This document shows positions 1-9,697 of a stretch of 26,345 nt of DNA, piece by piece. The notes beneath the pieces are model-generated. The model saw only the letters and a list, made by a program, of their open reading frames with translations, did not search any database and had not been told where the DNA came from. Origin of the DNA: Hypsibius dujardini (lineage: Eukaryota > Tardigrada > Eutardigrada > Parachela > Hypsibiidae). The stretch spans positions 1-26,345 of the forward strand of contig LRSR01012652.1 of NCBI GenBank assembly GCA_001579985.1. Direction: 5' to 3'. A program made the position numbers and the translations under genes. Position 1 is the first letter of the stretch; the number at the start of each line of letters is the position of its first letter.

Positions 1-2606
1 ACAGTTTGGCGGGCACATGTTTGTAGAAATATTCAAGTAAAAATAATCCTTCGGCATCCAGGAATGGCGAAGGTTGATCAATAGTTCAAAAGCATGAAAT
101 ATCAACTGTATTATATACCACTTGCTGAGAACACCAGAAGCAAGCAGAAAAAAAGCAAAATAATCGGCAATCCGGGAACCTAACTGGTGCAAGCCTGACG
201 TTGTACCCCTTCATCGCACAGGCAATCCTTTACAGAATTGATTCACTAAAAGTATAGATTTGATCAGCAAAAGTGTTCTACTTGCTTGTACGCATCTTCA
301 ACTCTACCGATCATTGAGGCTTCTTCAACAATTACAGAGTTAGATATTTTGGAATAATTGTATTTTATAATCAACAAAGGACTGATTCGCCGTCGCCTAC
401 TGAAGTTTACCAAAAAATCACATTGTTTTAGCCAATGATCAGTGAGTTTGACATACGTTTTGCTTGTATTTTTTTGAAGCAGAACGCTTTACGAGTATAT
501 TAAACCATGAGAGTTGTATTAGTCTAATCATGCGTTTGTTTAATCTGTATCTCTGACTGCATGGACTCATATAACGTGAAACTTGAGTCAAATAATTTTT
601 GCTAACGAAAAGTTTGCTACTCATTACCGAGAATAATATTCTGACAGAATGAACTCCGTCGACGATAAAACACTAGAATATTATTTGAAGTAATAGATTT
701 AAAAATCTTTGCTGACGGTTTTGTGGTGTGGAAGTATTTTTAAGAAAAAATTCGAAGAGGGGATGGACTTTGTGGAAACAGTATGTCGCCCAGAAAATTA
801 ACCGCATCCGAAAAGGAAATGGTTAGATCGAGCGCTCTATTTAACCGATCTTTGTGAAAGGCCACAACCCACTTGTCTGACATGTCTTACTCATGTCTTA
901 CTCATGAATTGTTGTTTGAAGTTGATGCTTCAGAAGCTATATATCTTATTTTGAACCTATTTCGAGGTATCATATGGGGACTGAGAATAGAAATCAACGG
1001 TTAGCCCACCTGCCACAATGTTTGCAAAAACCTTCAAAGTTTGGTAAAGGCATAAAGACAAAAATCCATATTTGATGCTAATATGTAGAAAATATTGTGA
1101 GATCTTTCAGAATTGTGGGGAACTGTGAATGGTTACCCCAGTGTTACTTTTCCTGTAGGTGGGGGTTGTGAGTAACATAAGTTAATTGTCTGAAGTCTGA
1201 ACTGGTTGATTGGCATGGACTAAGTATTTTCTTTTCTCCGATTTGATACCCAAAACGTATGTCGTCATCCGAATACTTGTTTTGCAGTTAAACAGACTCG
1301 AAATCGATCATGGATCAACATTTTTTGAGATTATTATGGACTTGCTGGGTATCTTGTTGTAGCACATTGAAAGCGTTTTTCATCCTCTGACGGGTGTCAT
1401 CACATCTGTTATTTAATTTCAACCAGTTTTAATGATTTTAAAAATCGTCTTTGTGCAATATATTCGTATTGGAGTTGTGTTGAAAAAATGTGCAAACCCA
1501 ACTTCTTATTTCTGGAATTAAATAGTTAATTTGATTTAGCGGTTGGCTACCAGCCTGTCATAGTTGAGGCGGGATGGGGTTTTAAATGCTTGGCCTAGAT
1601 TTCGTGAAAAATTGTCGCAATTGGAATAATGTCATTGCCGCAAATCCAAAGCTGTATGACTAATTCTGGTTTGCGAATTTTAATTCATCGCCACAAGGCG
1701 AGGAAGATATTGACCAGTGACTCATGGTCAGAAGACTTGTTTGCTTGGACAAGATTACTTCTGAAATCCATGGGATATTGCGTGTTGTATTGTAAAATAA
1801 TAGCAATAAAAACATTCAAAGAATGCATTCCGGTTCCCTTAACCTTGTCGGTTTCAAAAATAATAACATGTGCTCCAGATTTGAATTTTAGAATACCAAG
1901 AGTAATGCATAATTCCCTGCATTCGTTTCGTTCAAAGGTATTTTTTTTGAATTACAGAAGTTAGTAAGTCAAATGCTCCCGTCGAAAAAAAACATGTTTT
2001 TCTGTACGAAAAAGGACACAAATTCTGTCATTTTTATCAATCTTTTGGATTTAGTACCTTTTTCCTAAAGACAACAAATAAAATAATGAATAAATAATAT
2101 GAATAAATTTTACAATCATAAAATCTTAATTTTTTCTCCGAATTTTTACCGGGTTTCACCAATTTGACATTGAATCAAGATAAACGTAAAAACATGTATC
2201 TTAGAGCATCTTCCAAATTAGGAAAGCAACAGTATCAAGTTCCAGGCGCGGAGCAGTGGTTAACAAGGCAAGTTTCCTACTTCTACGCCAACCCGTCGGA
2301 ATTGACAAATGCTGCAGATGAATATTTCATGTACTTGTAAAATTAAGGAATGCTGACGAAAATGCCCACTCAGAATACCCATGACTAGAAAATTTGGTTT
2401 TGAAATTTTGATGGCTTGAAAAAAATATAAAGGAATACGGAAAAATTCAAGTTTTTTTCGATTTTTTAGTCCAACTCGTAAGTTTTTTGTCATGTTCTGT
2501 ATACCTGGCATTTTCAACTATTTTAACATTTGAAATTGTAACAAAATCGGTCGCTCTCATAAAATGTTGATGCCTGTTTGACCTGGGATGACTTTGTCCT
2601 CTACCG
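1..2606. other. AT-rich region without a recognisable gene
   Basis: I see no coding segment with convincing splice signals on either strand. The longest open frames here (about 60 to 110 codons) have composition typical of chance frames. A 24-codon plus-strand frame starting at 783 (MSPRKLTASEKEMVRSS...) has a protein-like look but no supporting context. Further 3' exons of the minus-strand gene at 2607-3516 could lie here, but I could not identify one in phase. Confidence 0.5.
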
Positions 2607-3516
2607 CTAGTTCAAACCGTGTGCAGAGACTTTCTGATTGCAGATCGTCGACCACATTATAAACTGCTCACCTTTGACATCCAATTTCGTTCCGTTACTA
2701 GTGGCAGTGTCTGTGAAGCCTGAAGAACTGCTCTTCTCTAAATGAAACAGCATTAAACAGATGGCAGTACGTACTTGTAAAGAAAGTACCTGAAACCTTC
2801 AGCGTAGGCATGAATGCACGACGGAATCGTTTCATGGCTGCCTTAACAATGTCTTCAATTGACAGAGGACTACCAGGTAAGCGCTGAAATTCTTCAACAC
2901 TTTCCTCCTCCACAGGGGTAATCTAAAAACGAAAGCAAATATCTTGGGAATATGCGATACCAGCATGCAATTTCTCTATTATACACATGGCCACAATTTT
3001 GGGTGGCAGAGTTCGAGCTATCAGGGTGGTCTGAGTTTAAGCCACTCTTGGCTAAAACTTGCCACTGCTTTCTCCTGAATCTTTGATTTAACGCCCGGCC
3101 CAGTAGAAAAATTAGATTGAGCAAGCTGCTCTAAGTTCCGCCAAAATAAACAAGTCCAATCAATCGAGTAAAGGCTGCATGATCAGCTGTAGTCAAGCGC
3201 GTGCGCGCGTTGACTTAATTCGGCTCAAACTCGGACCACCCTTTATGGCTTAAAGTCTGCCACCCAAAATTGTGGCTATGTGGGTATAATCGAGCCAAGC
3301 ACAGTCGAACGGACAAACAGCTAATACAGTAAATAATAAAATAAATAAATAATAAAACAGTATGTAATAATTTGCGGCGTACAAGGATCCACTCACATCG
3401 TATACCGCATCTGGAATAGATGTATCCTGGACCGTAATGAGCATCACCACCTTCGAAGGTTGGTCAGTCGCTTGGAACGTTCTGGTTGCAACCTTCACGG
3501 AAATGCTTTCGGTCAT
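2607..3516 (-). CDS. Hypothetical three-exon protein, possibly 3'-incomplete
   Basis: I do not recognise the product. Exon A is 3516-3397: an ATG in a good context (gcagccATGa) encodes 40 residues and ends GAT|GTGAGT in phase 0. Exon B is 2922-2790: it follows a pyrimidine-rich acceptor (cgtttttag), opens ITPVEEESVEEFQRL in phase 0 and ends TCAG|GTACTT in phase 1. Exon C is 2737-2672: it follows catttag, continues in phase as a Ser/Thr-rich stretch, and ends AAAG|GTGAGC. If that last donor is not used, the frame runs on to TAG at 2607-2609, giving about 127 residues. No signal peptide, membrane segment or catalytic motif is visible. Exon B carries an acidic patch followed by a basic helix-like segment (AAMKRFRRAF). 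The two consecutive phase matches make a real gene likely, but both ends are uncertain: the ATG also sits just after a possible acceptor (attgcag), so an upstream exon is possible. Confidence 0.45.
2978..3290. mobile_element. MITE-like inverted-repeat element in an intron
   Basis: The two ends are long imperfect inverted repeats. The left arm begins ATTATACACATGGCCACAA at 2978. The right arm, read as reverse complement from 3290, begins ATTATACCCACATAGCCACA. Both continue through TTTTGGGTGGCAGA and then at lower identity for a further 30-40 bp. The interior has no coding capacity. The element lies entirely inside the intron between exons A and B of the minus-strand gene (intron 2923-3396). 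Target duplications are not certain, although both ends run into an AT-rich ATTATA. The family is not recognised. Confidence 0.6.
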
Positions 3517-4438
3517 GGCTGCAATTATTACGCCTTTTAACTAATAGAGCCAACCCAGTAGGATATGTTGACCATACGACATACCCAATGATCTGAGAAG
3601 CCATACACTCCAAAACAAGACGTAAACAATTACCATTGTTGGAATTAAAAACAGGGTAGGTTGTAAGCAAGAGTATTAGAATAATAGTTGGAATCTTCGC
3701 GCTTTCTGCAGTAGAAAAATGCTTCAATAAAGTGAAAAGTGCTTTATGCACGAAGCCCTCAATCGAATTTATTTCCTTGAGCACAATAAATACGCATCTA
3801 AAAGCGCATTGGAATGTATCAACCGGTTATCTGTAATAACGTCACACTAACCAGTTACGAGTCAACATTTTATAATAAAACCTCATACATGAGCATCAAA
3901 GAAACATATGGGTTTTGTTCTTTGACCATATTTAATTATAGCGGTGACACGTAGTATGAAAACCCGAGCTATTTTATACAGTTTTCTTTCAACGACTGAA
4001 CAGGTTTTGTCTTCAGCAAATGCAAACAAAAAAAGCACGAAGGAAAAACGAATGGGTAATTTCTGTTAGCATTGAAATAAGAGAGGAGAATACGTATTCG
4101 TATTTTACAAGCATATAATTCGACTGAAGAATCAGTTCAGTAATAAGTGCATTTAAAAAATCAGCAAAACCCGTTTTCTGTCTCTTAATTATTGATATGG
4201 TTAGGTTTAAAGGGAAAGCCTTACAACCAGTTCTCGTTTTATTTGCCGCCTTTTCTGCAATAAACAGCCTCTCTGAACCACCATTCTCTTTACAAGTATA
4301 AATCGTATATTTGCAAGTATATTAGGAAGCACTAGTTGGATATTTTTCATCTTTTTATTTTCATGACACGCCAACACGCTAATGTTATTACGCGCAATTA
4401 CACTGTTACAAAGAATGTATATTAACTCAAGAATTACA
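3517..4438. other. Intergenic region between divergent genes
   Basis: This roughly 0.9 kb AT-rich stretch separates the start of the minus-strand gene at 3516 from the astacin gene on the plus strand, so it probably holds both promoters. I see no clear TATA box, initiator or repeat that I would annotate. Confidence 0.35.
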
Positions 4439-5301
4439 ATGATCTTGATGGTGTGCTTGTCTCACGCTGCTTTGGTCCATTCCGTGCAAAAACGCAGTGC
4501 AAAACTGCGGCCAGGTCTGTATTACATTTTGAAATTGTCCTCATTGGAAAATACATTGCAATGTGTTGTTTTTTGGTTTAGATTGGCGCAAAATGATTGG
4601 AGATCAGGTCTACGACTACTTCATCAAAAAGGCAGTCGAGAAAAGTAACAGCTCATTGTTTGAAGGCGATATAGATGGCATCGATACGGACGAGGTAATC
4701 AAATAATATGAAGAAAACCAAATCATCTATTTAAAAGTGAAATCAGTCACAATGCAACAATGTGCAGTATTAACCGTTTATTATAATCTGGATATATATT
4801 CCGATATAATATATTTGGATATTGGATATTGGATACGTTATATTTCGATTCCAACCGCAGTTCGAGCGAGAATTAAAATGTGTGACCAATACTGTGTTTT
4901 CCAATACAGACTAACGTTACTTCATTGGCTCATAACGCAGTCTTGGACGCAGATAAACTGTGGTCGGGCGGTGTTATCCCTTATACAATCGGAGACGGTT
5001 ATTTCAGTGAGTCTTTCGTAATGCTTACGCTACAAACAACTGAACGATTTTGTTTATCATGCTACCTGAACTTCCCTTCTTGTTTATCCCCGGACAAATA
5101 CTGATGGTTCGAAAATGTTTCAGCTTCGGAAGAGCAGAACGTCATCTGATCTTCCCTAGCTGACTTCTCTTCGAAAACTTGTCCACAGTTCATCGATCGG
5201 ACAAACGAACGAAACTTTGTGACGTTCGTTAACGGGAAAGACGGGTACGGTTGAGGCCACATAAATTTATTTCAGTTTTAAACTGACCCTTTCGTTTATA
5301 G

Positions 5302-5480
5302 TTGCCACTCTTACATCGGGCGCATCGGTCAGCAACAATACATCCATCTTCAGCGAGGATGCGTGACTTACTTTGGCGAGGTCCAGCACGAAGTGATGCA
5401 CGCACTAGGCTTCAACCATGAACAGACTCGTATGGATCGGGATGATTTCGTTGACATCATCTACGACAACATCATATCAG
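5302..5480 (+). other. Astacin catalytic exon with the zinc-binding motif
   Basis: This exon carries the undamaged heart of the protease. After the tatag acceptor the frame reads the conserved CHSYIGRIGQQ strand, a Cys, then HEVMHALGFNH. The three His residues ligate zinc and the Glu is the catalytic base in the family. EQTRMDRDD follows, matching the family extension HE-x-x-R-x-DRD. The exon ends TCAG|GTAAGG in phase 1 and joins in phase to the exon at 6152. Nothing in this exon alone suggests inactivity. Confidence 0.9.
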
Positions 5481-6200
5481 GTAAGGGGCCGTAATTGTTT
5501 TACTGCTAGAAATGAAGGTTGACGAGTTCCGAGTCGTTAATCGGTATTCACATATAATTTGAAAAAATGATTGAGAGTATCATAACTTTGTAAAATTTGA
5601 ATTTGTAAACCTTCCTTTAGCTCATTCAATCCTCATCTATCACAATCTTTATTCGATTAAAAAGGACGCCGGATGATCCTCTAGACAAATTGTGATTTTT
5701 GTAAACTAACAATCCGTTAAATATTTGGATGCTATTCAGTATTTCCACCAGCCAAATTCACGGAGCGAAGATATTTTCGAAAACTGGAACACGATACATC
5801 AAATACTAGAAAAGTTATTGCTACATATTATTTACTTATTATTGTTTACTAGTTCGTTAGTAATGTAGACCCAAGTGAATCAGCTTATTACAATGTTTGC
5901 GACATATTTGAAAGTGGCGTGCCTCACGATGGCTTCTTGTCTACGTGATGCATGTTCGCTTGATGAACTTTTTTTCGTGTTAGAAAGGCGGTTCTAAATT
6001 TAGTTATGTTATGTTTGCAGAATATATTATTGTTTAAATGTTGGGAATACATTGCTACAGATTTGTAGTTCGTAACTTTGTGCGCGTTTTCATTTCGGTT
6101 TTCCGTCTTGATACTTCATTGCTTGTGTTCTGTATCAACAAAAACTTGCAGGAAAAGACAGAAATTTTGAGAAATACACGGGAAATACATTCAATATTCC

Positions 6201-6250
6201 GTAGGACTATAACAGCATCATGCACTACGGCTTCAACTATTTCGCAAAAG
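6201..6250 (+). other. 50-nt GT-AG segment spanning the Met-turn (possible exitron or new intron)
   Basis: The segment starts CC|GTAGG and ends GCAAAAG|ACACC. It encodes the ancestral DYNSIMHYGFNYFAK Met-turn, preceded by the in-frame TAG. Removing it joins ATTCC to ACACC and gives FNIP-HQPPTIVPKIEG, which eliminates the TAG and at the same time restores the frame lost at about 6260. An internal CTATAAC could act as a branch point. The length is at the lower limit of introns in this window (52, 56 and 67 bp elsewhere). Whether it is really spliced cannot be told from sequence. Confidence 0.35.
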
Positions 6251-6630
6251 ACACCAACCGCCAACGATAGTGCCAAAAATTGAAGGAGCCAACATCGGTA
6301 ACCGAAAAACGCTGAGCGCTTCGGACGTTAAGAAAATAAACCTGCTCTACGGTTGTGCCGACCCCGTCACTGAAGAACCCGCCACCACACCGGACCCACA
6401 GAGTGAAACGGAAGCTCCAAGACCAGCGGTGAAACGTCCCCAACACCATCACCGTCAACAACAGAAGCCGGATTGGCTCAAGGATTTTGAACGATACTTT
6501 CTCAATATGAAAAACAATTTCAAATTCTTTCTGAGCAGTTAGGACGTCAGAAATGCAAACGGAACGCGTAAGTATTGTGATGATTCTGTGCCGCATTGTT
6601 GCATCCATCAAATTTTTTCTGTTTCCTCAG

Positions 6631-6791
6631 AGAACGCTTCGGCGTCTCACAGAACCGGATGCCCCGCAGATTCGCCTCACAAGAAGAGAAACGATCATTG
6701 CCGCAACGATCAAGACTGTAAAAATGCCGTCCTCGGACACGTTTGCTGCCCGTACTGCGAGGATAAGAAATGTACAAACTTTTGCAACTGA
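6631..6791 (+). other. WAP-like eight-cysteine exon of the astacin gene
   Basis: After a strong acceptor (tttcctcag) the exon joins in phase 1 to the donor ACGC|GTAAGT at 6567. From residue GCPADS it shows Cys-Pro, C-RNDQD-C, a CC pair, then three more Cys, and stops TGCAACTGA at 6789-6791. Eight cysteines in about 45 residues with the CP start and the C-x5-C...CC core resemble a WAP four-disulfide module, a common protease-inhibitor or secreted-matrix fold. The spacing is not canonical after the CC pair. The exon lies behind the TAG at 6540, so it is translated only with readthrough or an extra splice. Confidence 0.55.
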
Positions 6792-7204
6792 ACAAATGGC
6801 TGCAAACAGACTCTTACGCAAAGTTCTTGATGACTGATCTCCACCGTTACATGAGGCATCTATACCTGAGACGAGTTCTCAGAATTAACAAAGGCTGTTT
6901 TCCTCAAAAGTTGTGTTTTTACTACACACAATTATCCTTGTTTATTATGTTGGCTCGTGTGTCAAAATATTTAACCAACCACGCAAAATATTGGCACTCA
7001 ACAGCTCACAAAGAAAATATCATACTTTTGGTTTTGTGGGGAATTGTAATTATCCGGTTTCTATTGCGTTCACCCCCAATAGTTTTTTCCGCATTACCAA
7101 AGTTTGCTAGACCAACGATATTCCATTTGGCATTATACTTCACCCATCAATCAATTCGTGAAAATACTAAGGCTGATCGCTTTATCTTCTGCAAAACTAC
7201 AACG
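6792..7204 (+). other. 3' flank of the astacin locus
   Basis: There is no AATAAA signal in the first few hundred bases after the WAP-like exon and no convincing gene. The open frame over 6770-7207 has a composition typical of chance. Confidence 0.35.
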
Positions 7205-7780
7205 TAATGGACTTTGCTTACAATGACTTCCACGGGAGCAATCGCCGGCTACAAACAAAACGCCCTTGGGGTAAGATTCCTTCTAGGATTTGGTCCAACT
7301 TTCCGGACTCCGTTCTACCCGAAACTCGTAGTAAATCTTCTGAATTCCGTTGGTGTCAGTGAGCTACGCCGAGGCCTCATCAATAGTTAAAATATTCGTT
7401 CACTTACGGCCGTTGATATAGCGCAGGAAACTCGGATCTCGGTCCTGCCGTTGTTTAATTTGCTTTTTGATAGGGCTTGAACACGACACTTTTTCCGCAC
7501 CTTCCCCCCCCCCCAAGTCCTGGTTAATGACATTAACAACAGTTGTAGCCGATATATTGTACTTCAAGGATAACGCAGAGCGGGTCAACGAATTCGGTCT
7601 TGAGAGGTCCTTTTCAATGGCAACCACCAGACCAGGAGTTAAGAGTTTCGGGGAGCCACTGCGTTTCACCCACAATGGTGCAGTATCACGTCTTGCATGC
7701 CTGTTGTTAATTTTCCTGATGAGGTTAGATGCTGCTTTTTGAAAAACAACGATATTCCTGACCTTTAATGCTTTTACAAA
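7205..7780 (-). mobile_element. Decayed Tc1/mariner-type transposase
   Basis: Read on the minus strand from about 7780, one frame gives a transposase N-terminal region. It has a basic segment (NLIRKINNRHARR), then GSPKLLTPGLVVAIEKDL and SALSLKYNISATTVVNVI, the paired helix-turn-helix layout typical of Tc1/mariner DNA-binding domains. The same frame continues past TGA (7400-7402) into ILTIDEAS, where the first catalytic Asp of the DDE/D triad lies, then IYYEFR, SPESWTK and KGVLFVAGDCSRG. There are at least three in-frame stops, two of them at likely Trp positions. The C-terminal part with the remaining acidic residues is not recognisable, and I found no terminal inverted repeats. This is a dead, 5'-proximal fragment of a copy inserted between genes. 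Confidence 0.75.
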
Positions 7781-8478
7781 TTTTCTGAAAAATTATTTCA
7801 AATTGACTAATGTCAAAATAGACACCCTTAAACCCAAATCTAGTTTGCGACCCATCTTTGCATCTAAATGAGACAAGAAATATATCACACATGTGAAATT
7901 GAGCGGAGAACGTGTTGGGTTTATGAGATTTGGAAATCAGATAAGGCGCCCAGTACAGGTGTGAACATGAGTCACTGAGTACCATCAAGTTGTTTAACCT
8001 CTGTACAAGGCAACTTGTGGCCGTACTTAAAAGATTGATGATAAGTCACTGTTTCTCGGATTTTAAAATTTAAAAATGTTGAAATGCGCACTTTTTTGTT
8101 TCCAATTCAGTTTTTCAATGGCATAAGTCGCTTTATGCTTTAAAACCATCAAACTCAAAAAGTTTGTTCCGATCAGTTCAATACAAAAAAATCTCAGCCA
8201 TGACGGCTAGATGTTACGAGCTTTTTTATGGCATGTCCGCTAGTTGAATTTTGTGAATAAGACACAACTACCAGAATACACGACCCCAATCCAATCGAAA
8301 TTATTGTCCATCAATTATGTTCTGAAGGATACAGGTAATAACCTTGACTTGCCATCGGCTAAATTCGAGCTGTAACCATGTCCTCCTTGTCCCGTTTATG
8401 CGAAGTACCGCATACAGAAACGACGAGATTCAGTTTGAACTAGCTTCGCGCGTGTTCTTTTTTACGTGACGTCTATAT
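7781..8478. other. No feature seen
   Basis: AT-rich sequence with only chance frames. Some of it may still belong to the old transposon, but I cannot match it. Confidence 0.35.
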
Positions 8479-8702
8479 GATTGTCTGCCAGTCTGCTAGT
8501 GTGGCCTGTCTCAATGCCTGTCTGGCTGCATGTCTGTCTGTTTGGCTGGCTGTGTGTCTGTCTGCCTGCTTGTGTGCCTGCCGATCTATCTGTTTGTGTG
8601 TCATTCCACTCAATTGTCTTTCTCTGTGGATGTTTGTCTCTTCACCTGCCGGTCTGTTTGCCTCTCTATGCGGTAATCTGTGTGTGTATGTCTGTCTGTC
8701 TG
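8479..8702. repeat. Degenerate TGTC/TGCC tetranucleotide repeat
   Basis: The plus strand is a long run of TGTC, TGCC and TGGC units with interruptions, most regular near 8530-8580 and 8690-8702. The bias leaves several frames open on both strands, producing Cys/Leu/Val-rich or Gln/Thr/Arg/His-rich translations that should not be taken as genes. It is a diverged microsatellite. Confidence 0.85.
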
Positions 8703-9078
8703 AAAAAATCAGCCGGAAAAGGTACATAGAGAGTGTTCATTTCAAACTGCACATTTATTTGAGACACTGAATGAACTGACTTATGGTCTCTAAGCAATTT
8801 ATAATCAAGTTCAGTCATTCTCAAATAAGGGTGGATTTCAAGTTATGTCCTATTAGAACTCGCATGTAAAGGAAAACAATCAAGTTGACGCATTTATCCC
8901 AACATTTTTCGTTTTGGATATTCATTATATGTGACAGTTAGGTGTCACAATTCAGTCACAATTTCATCGTTAATGGTACATCATGGTACGGCCAATAACA
9001 CAAAACGCCGATTAAGATAAGATGACAATAAATAACAACTAACTTATGATTTACAAAACAACAGCTGTAGAAATGGAT

Positions 9079-9561
9079 TCATCGTCGGTAATCGCCAATC
9101 GGCTTTGGTGGTTGGTAACTGGGTGGCGACTGGTAACTTGGCGGCGACTGGTAGCTCGATGGCGATTGGTAACTTGGTAGCGACTGGTAATTCGAAGAAG
9201 CCTGGTAGCCGGACTGCGATTGATAACCGGAAGCTTGATAACTTGGCGGTGACGGATAACTGGGTGGGGAATGGTAATTTGAAGGAGTCTGGTAGCTTGA
9301 CCCTGATGCATAACTGGGTGGTGATTGGTAGCCTCCGTTAGCACCTCCGTAGGACGAAGGCGGGGCAGGAGGCGAGTAGCCCGATGACTGATCCGGAGGC
9401 GAATATGGTGCCGGCGAGGGTCCGTAGGCTGAGTAGGGATCTTCAACAAAAAGCGTTTAATAATGGTAACCACTTAATTCGCTGACTTTTCGGTATTTTA
9501 ACTTACTAGCGTAGGCACCACATGCGCAGACTAGGAGAATTGTGGCAACGGCAGCAGTCAT
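9079..9561 (-). CDS. Secreted Pro/Tyr/Ser/Gln-rich repeat protein
   Basis: A complete two-exon gene. Exon 1 (9561-9507) starts ATG and encodes a clean signal peptide, MTAAVATILLVCACGAYA, ending GCTA|GTAAGT in phase 1. The intron is 66 bp (9506-9441). Exon 2 (9440-9079) starts after gttgaag, continues NPYSAYGPSPAPYSPP and ends GDYRR then TGA. The mature protein of about 120 residues has no Cys. It consists largely of short repeats of the form SYQSPP, NYQS and GYQS, so Tyr recurs every 5-8 residues beside Pro and Ser. Such composition is usual in extracellular structural proteins (cuticle, eggshell, adhesive or shell matrix) where Tyr can be cross-linked, but I cannot assign a family. A TATA-like run lies about 130 bp upstream. 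On the minus strand an AATAAA occurs at 8759-8754, about 320 bp past the stop. Confidence 0.85.
9100..9330. repeat. Coding tandem repeat, roughly 18-bp unit
   Basis: On the plus strand the units read approximately GGTAACTTGGCGGCGACT with substitutions, strongest at 9105-9190 and weaker to about 9330. They encode the SYQSPP-like repeats of the minus-strand secreted protein. The periodicity leaves the other frames open, which explains the overlapping antisense frame. Confidence 0.75.
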
Positions 9562-9689
9562 TTTCTTAAACAGATGAGGCTTTTTGAGAAATATGTCTTT
9601 GTATGCTAAGTAGAAAAGCAGACAAGAAATTCCAAAGAAATTATTGGTTAAGAGTACTGAATGATTTGTTGTGCTGGGTTTGCCTTTGA

Positions 9690-9697
9690 TATATATA
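9690..9697 (-). promoter_or_regulatory. TATA box candidate for the Pro/Tyr-rich gene
   Basis: TATATATA lies 129 bp upstream of the ATG at 9561. A start site about 30 bp downstream would leave a 5' leader of roughly 100 nt. The motif reads the same on both strands, so its direction is inferred from the gene. Confidence 0.4.

Larger units (their letters stand above)
4439..6791 (+). pseudogene. Astacin-family zinc metalloprotease with WAP-like tail, disrupted
   Basis: Astacins are secreted zinc endopeptidases made as proenzymes. Exons and phases: 4439-4514 (signal peptide MILMVCLSHAALVHS), 4582-4694 (pro-segment with SSLFEGDID, the FxGD aspartate-switch motif), 4910-5006 (mature start, LWSGGVIPYTI), 5124 or 5160-5244 (KTCPQF), 5302-5480 (CHSYIGRIGQQ, then zinc motif HEVMHALGFNHEQ followed by TRMDRDD), 6152-6567 (NSIMHYG Met-turn, then LSASDVKKINLLYGC), and 6631-6791 (WAP-like module). 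All junctions are GT-AG and keep phase. Damage in the direct reading: TGA at 5148-5150 in the first helix, TAG at 6202-6204 exactly where the conserved Tyr of PYDY-S-IMHYG belongs, loss of one base near 6260, and TAG at 6540-6542. Zinc ligands and Cys residues are intact. Splicing at 5160 plus removal of 6201-6250 would give an open frame from 4439 to 6542. I judge family membership near certain and pseudogene status probable. Confidence 0.75.

Noticed and set aside
783-857. 24-codon frame MSPRKLTASEKEMVRSS that resembles the start of some transposases
   Set aside because: Too short, stops at once, and nothing adjacent continues it.
5148-5150. TGA as a possible selenocysteine or alternative-code codon
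   Set aside because: TAG also interrupts the same gene and there is a frameshift, while the PWWP and secreted-protein genes use normal stops, so a special code is not needed.
8473-8770. Open frames of 82-97 codons on both strands
   Set aside because: They are by-products of the TGTC/TGCC tetranucleotide repeat.
9051-9473. 140-codon His/Arg/Thr-rich minus frame and 78-codon plus frame
   Set aside because: Shadows of the Tyr/Pro repeat protein; only the frame with the signal peptide exon and phase-consistent splice is supported.
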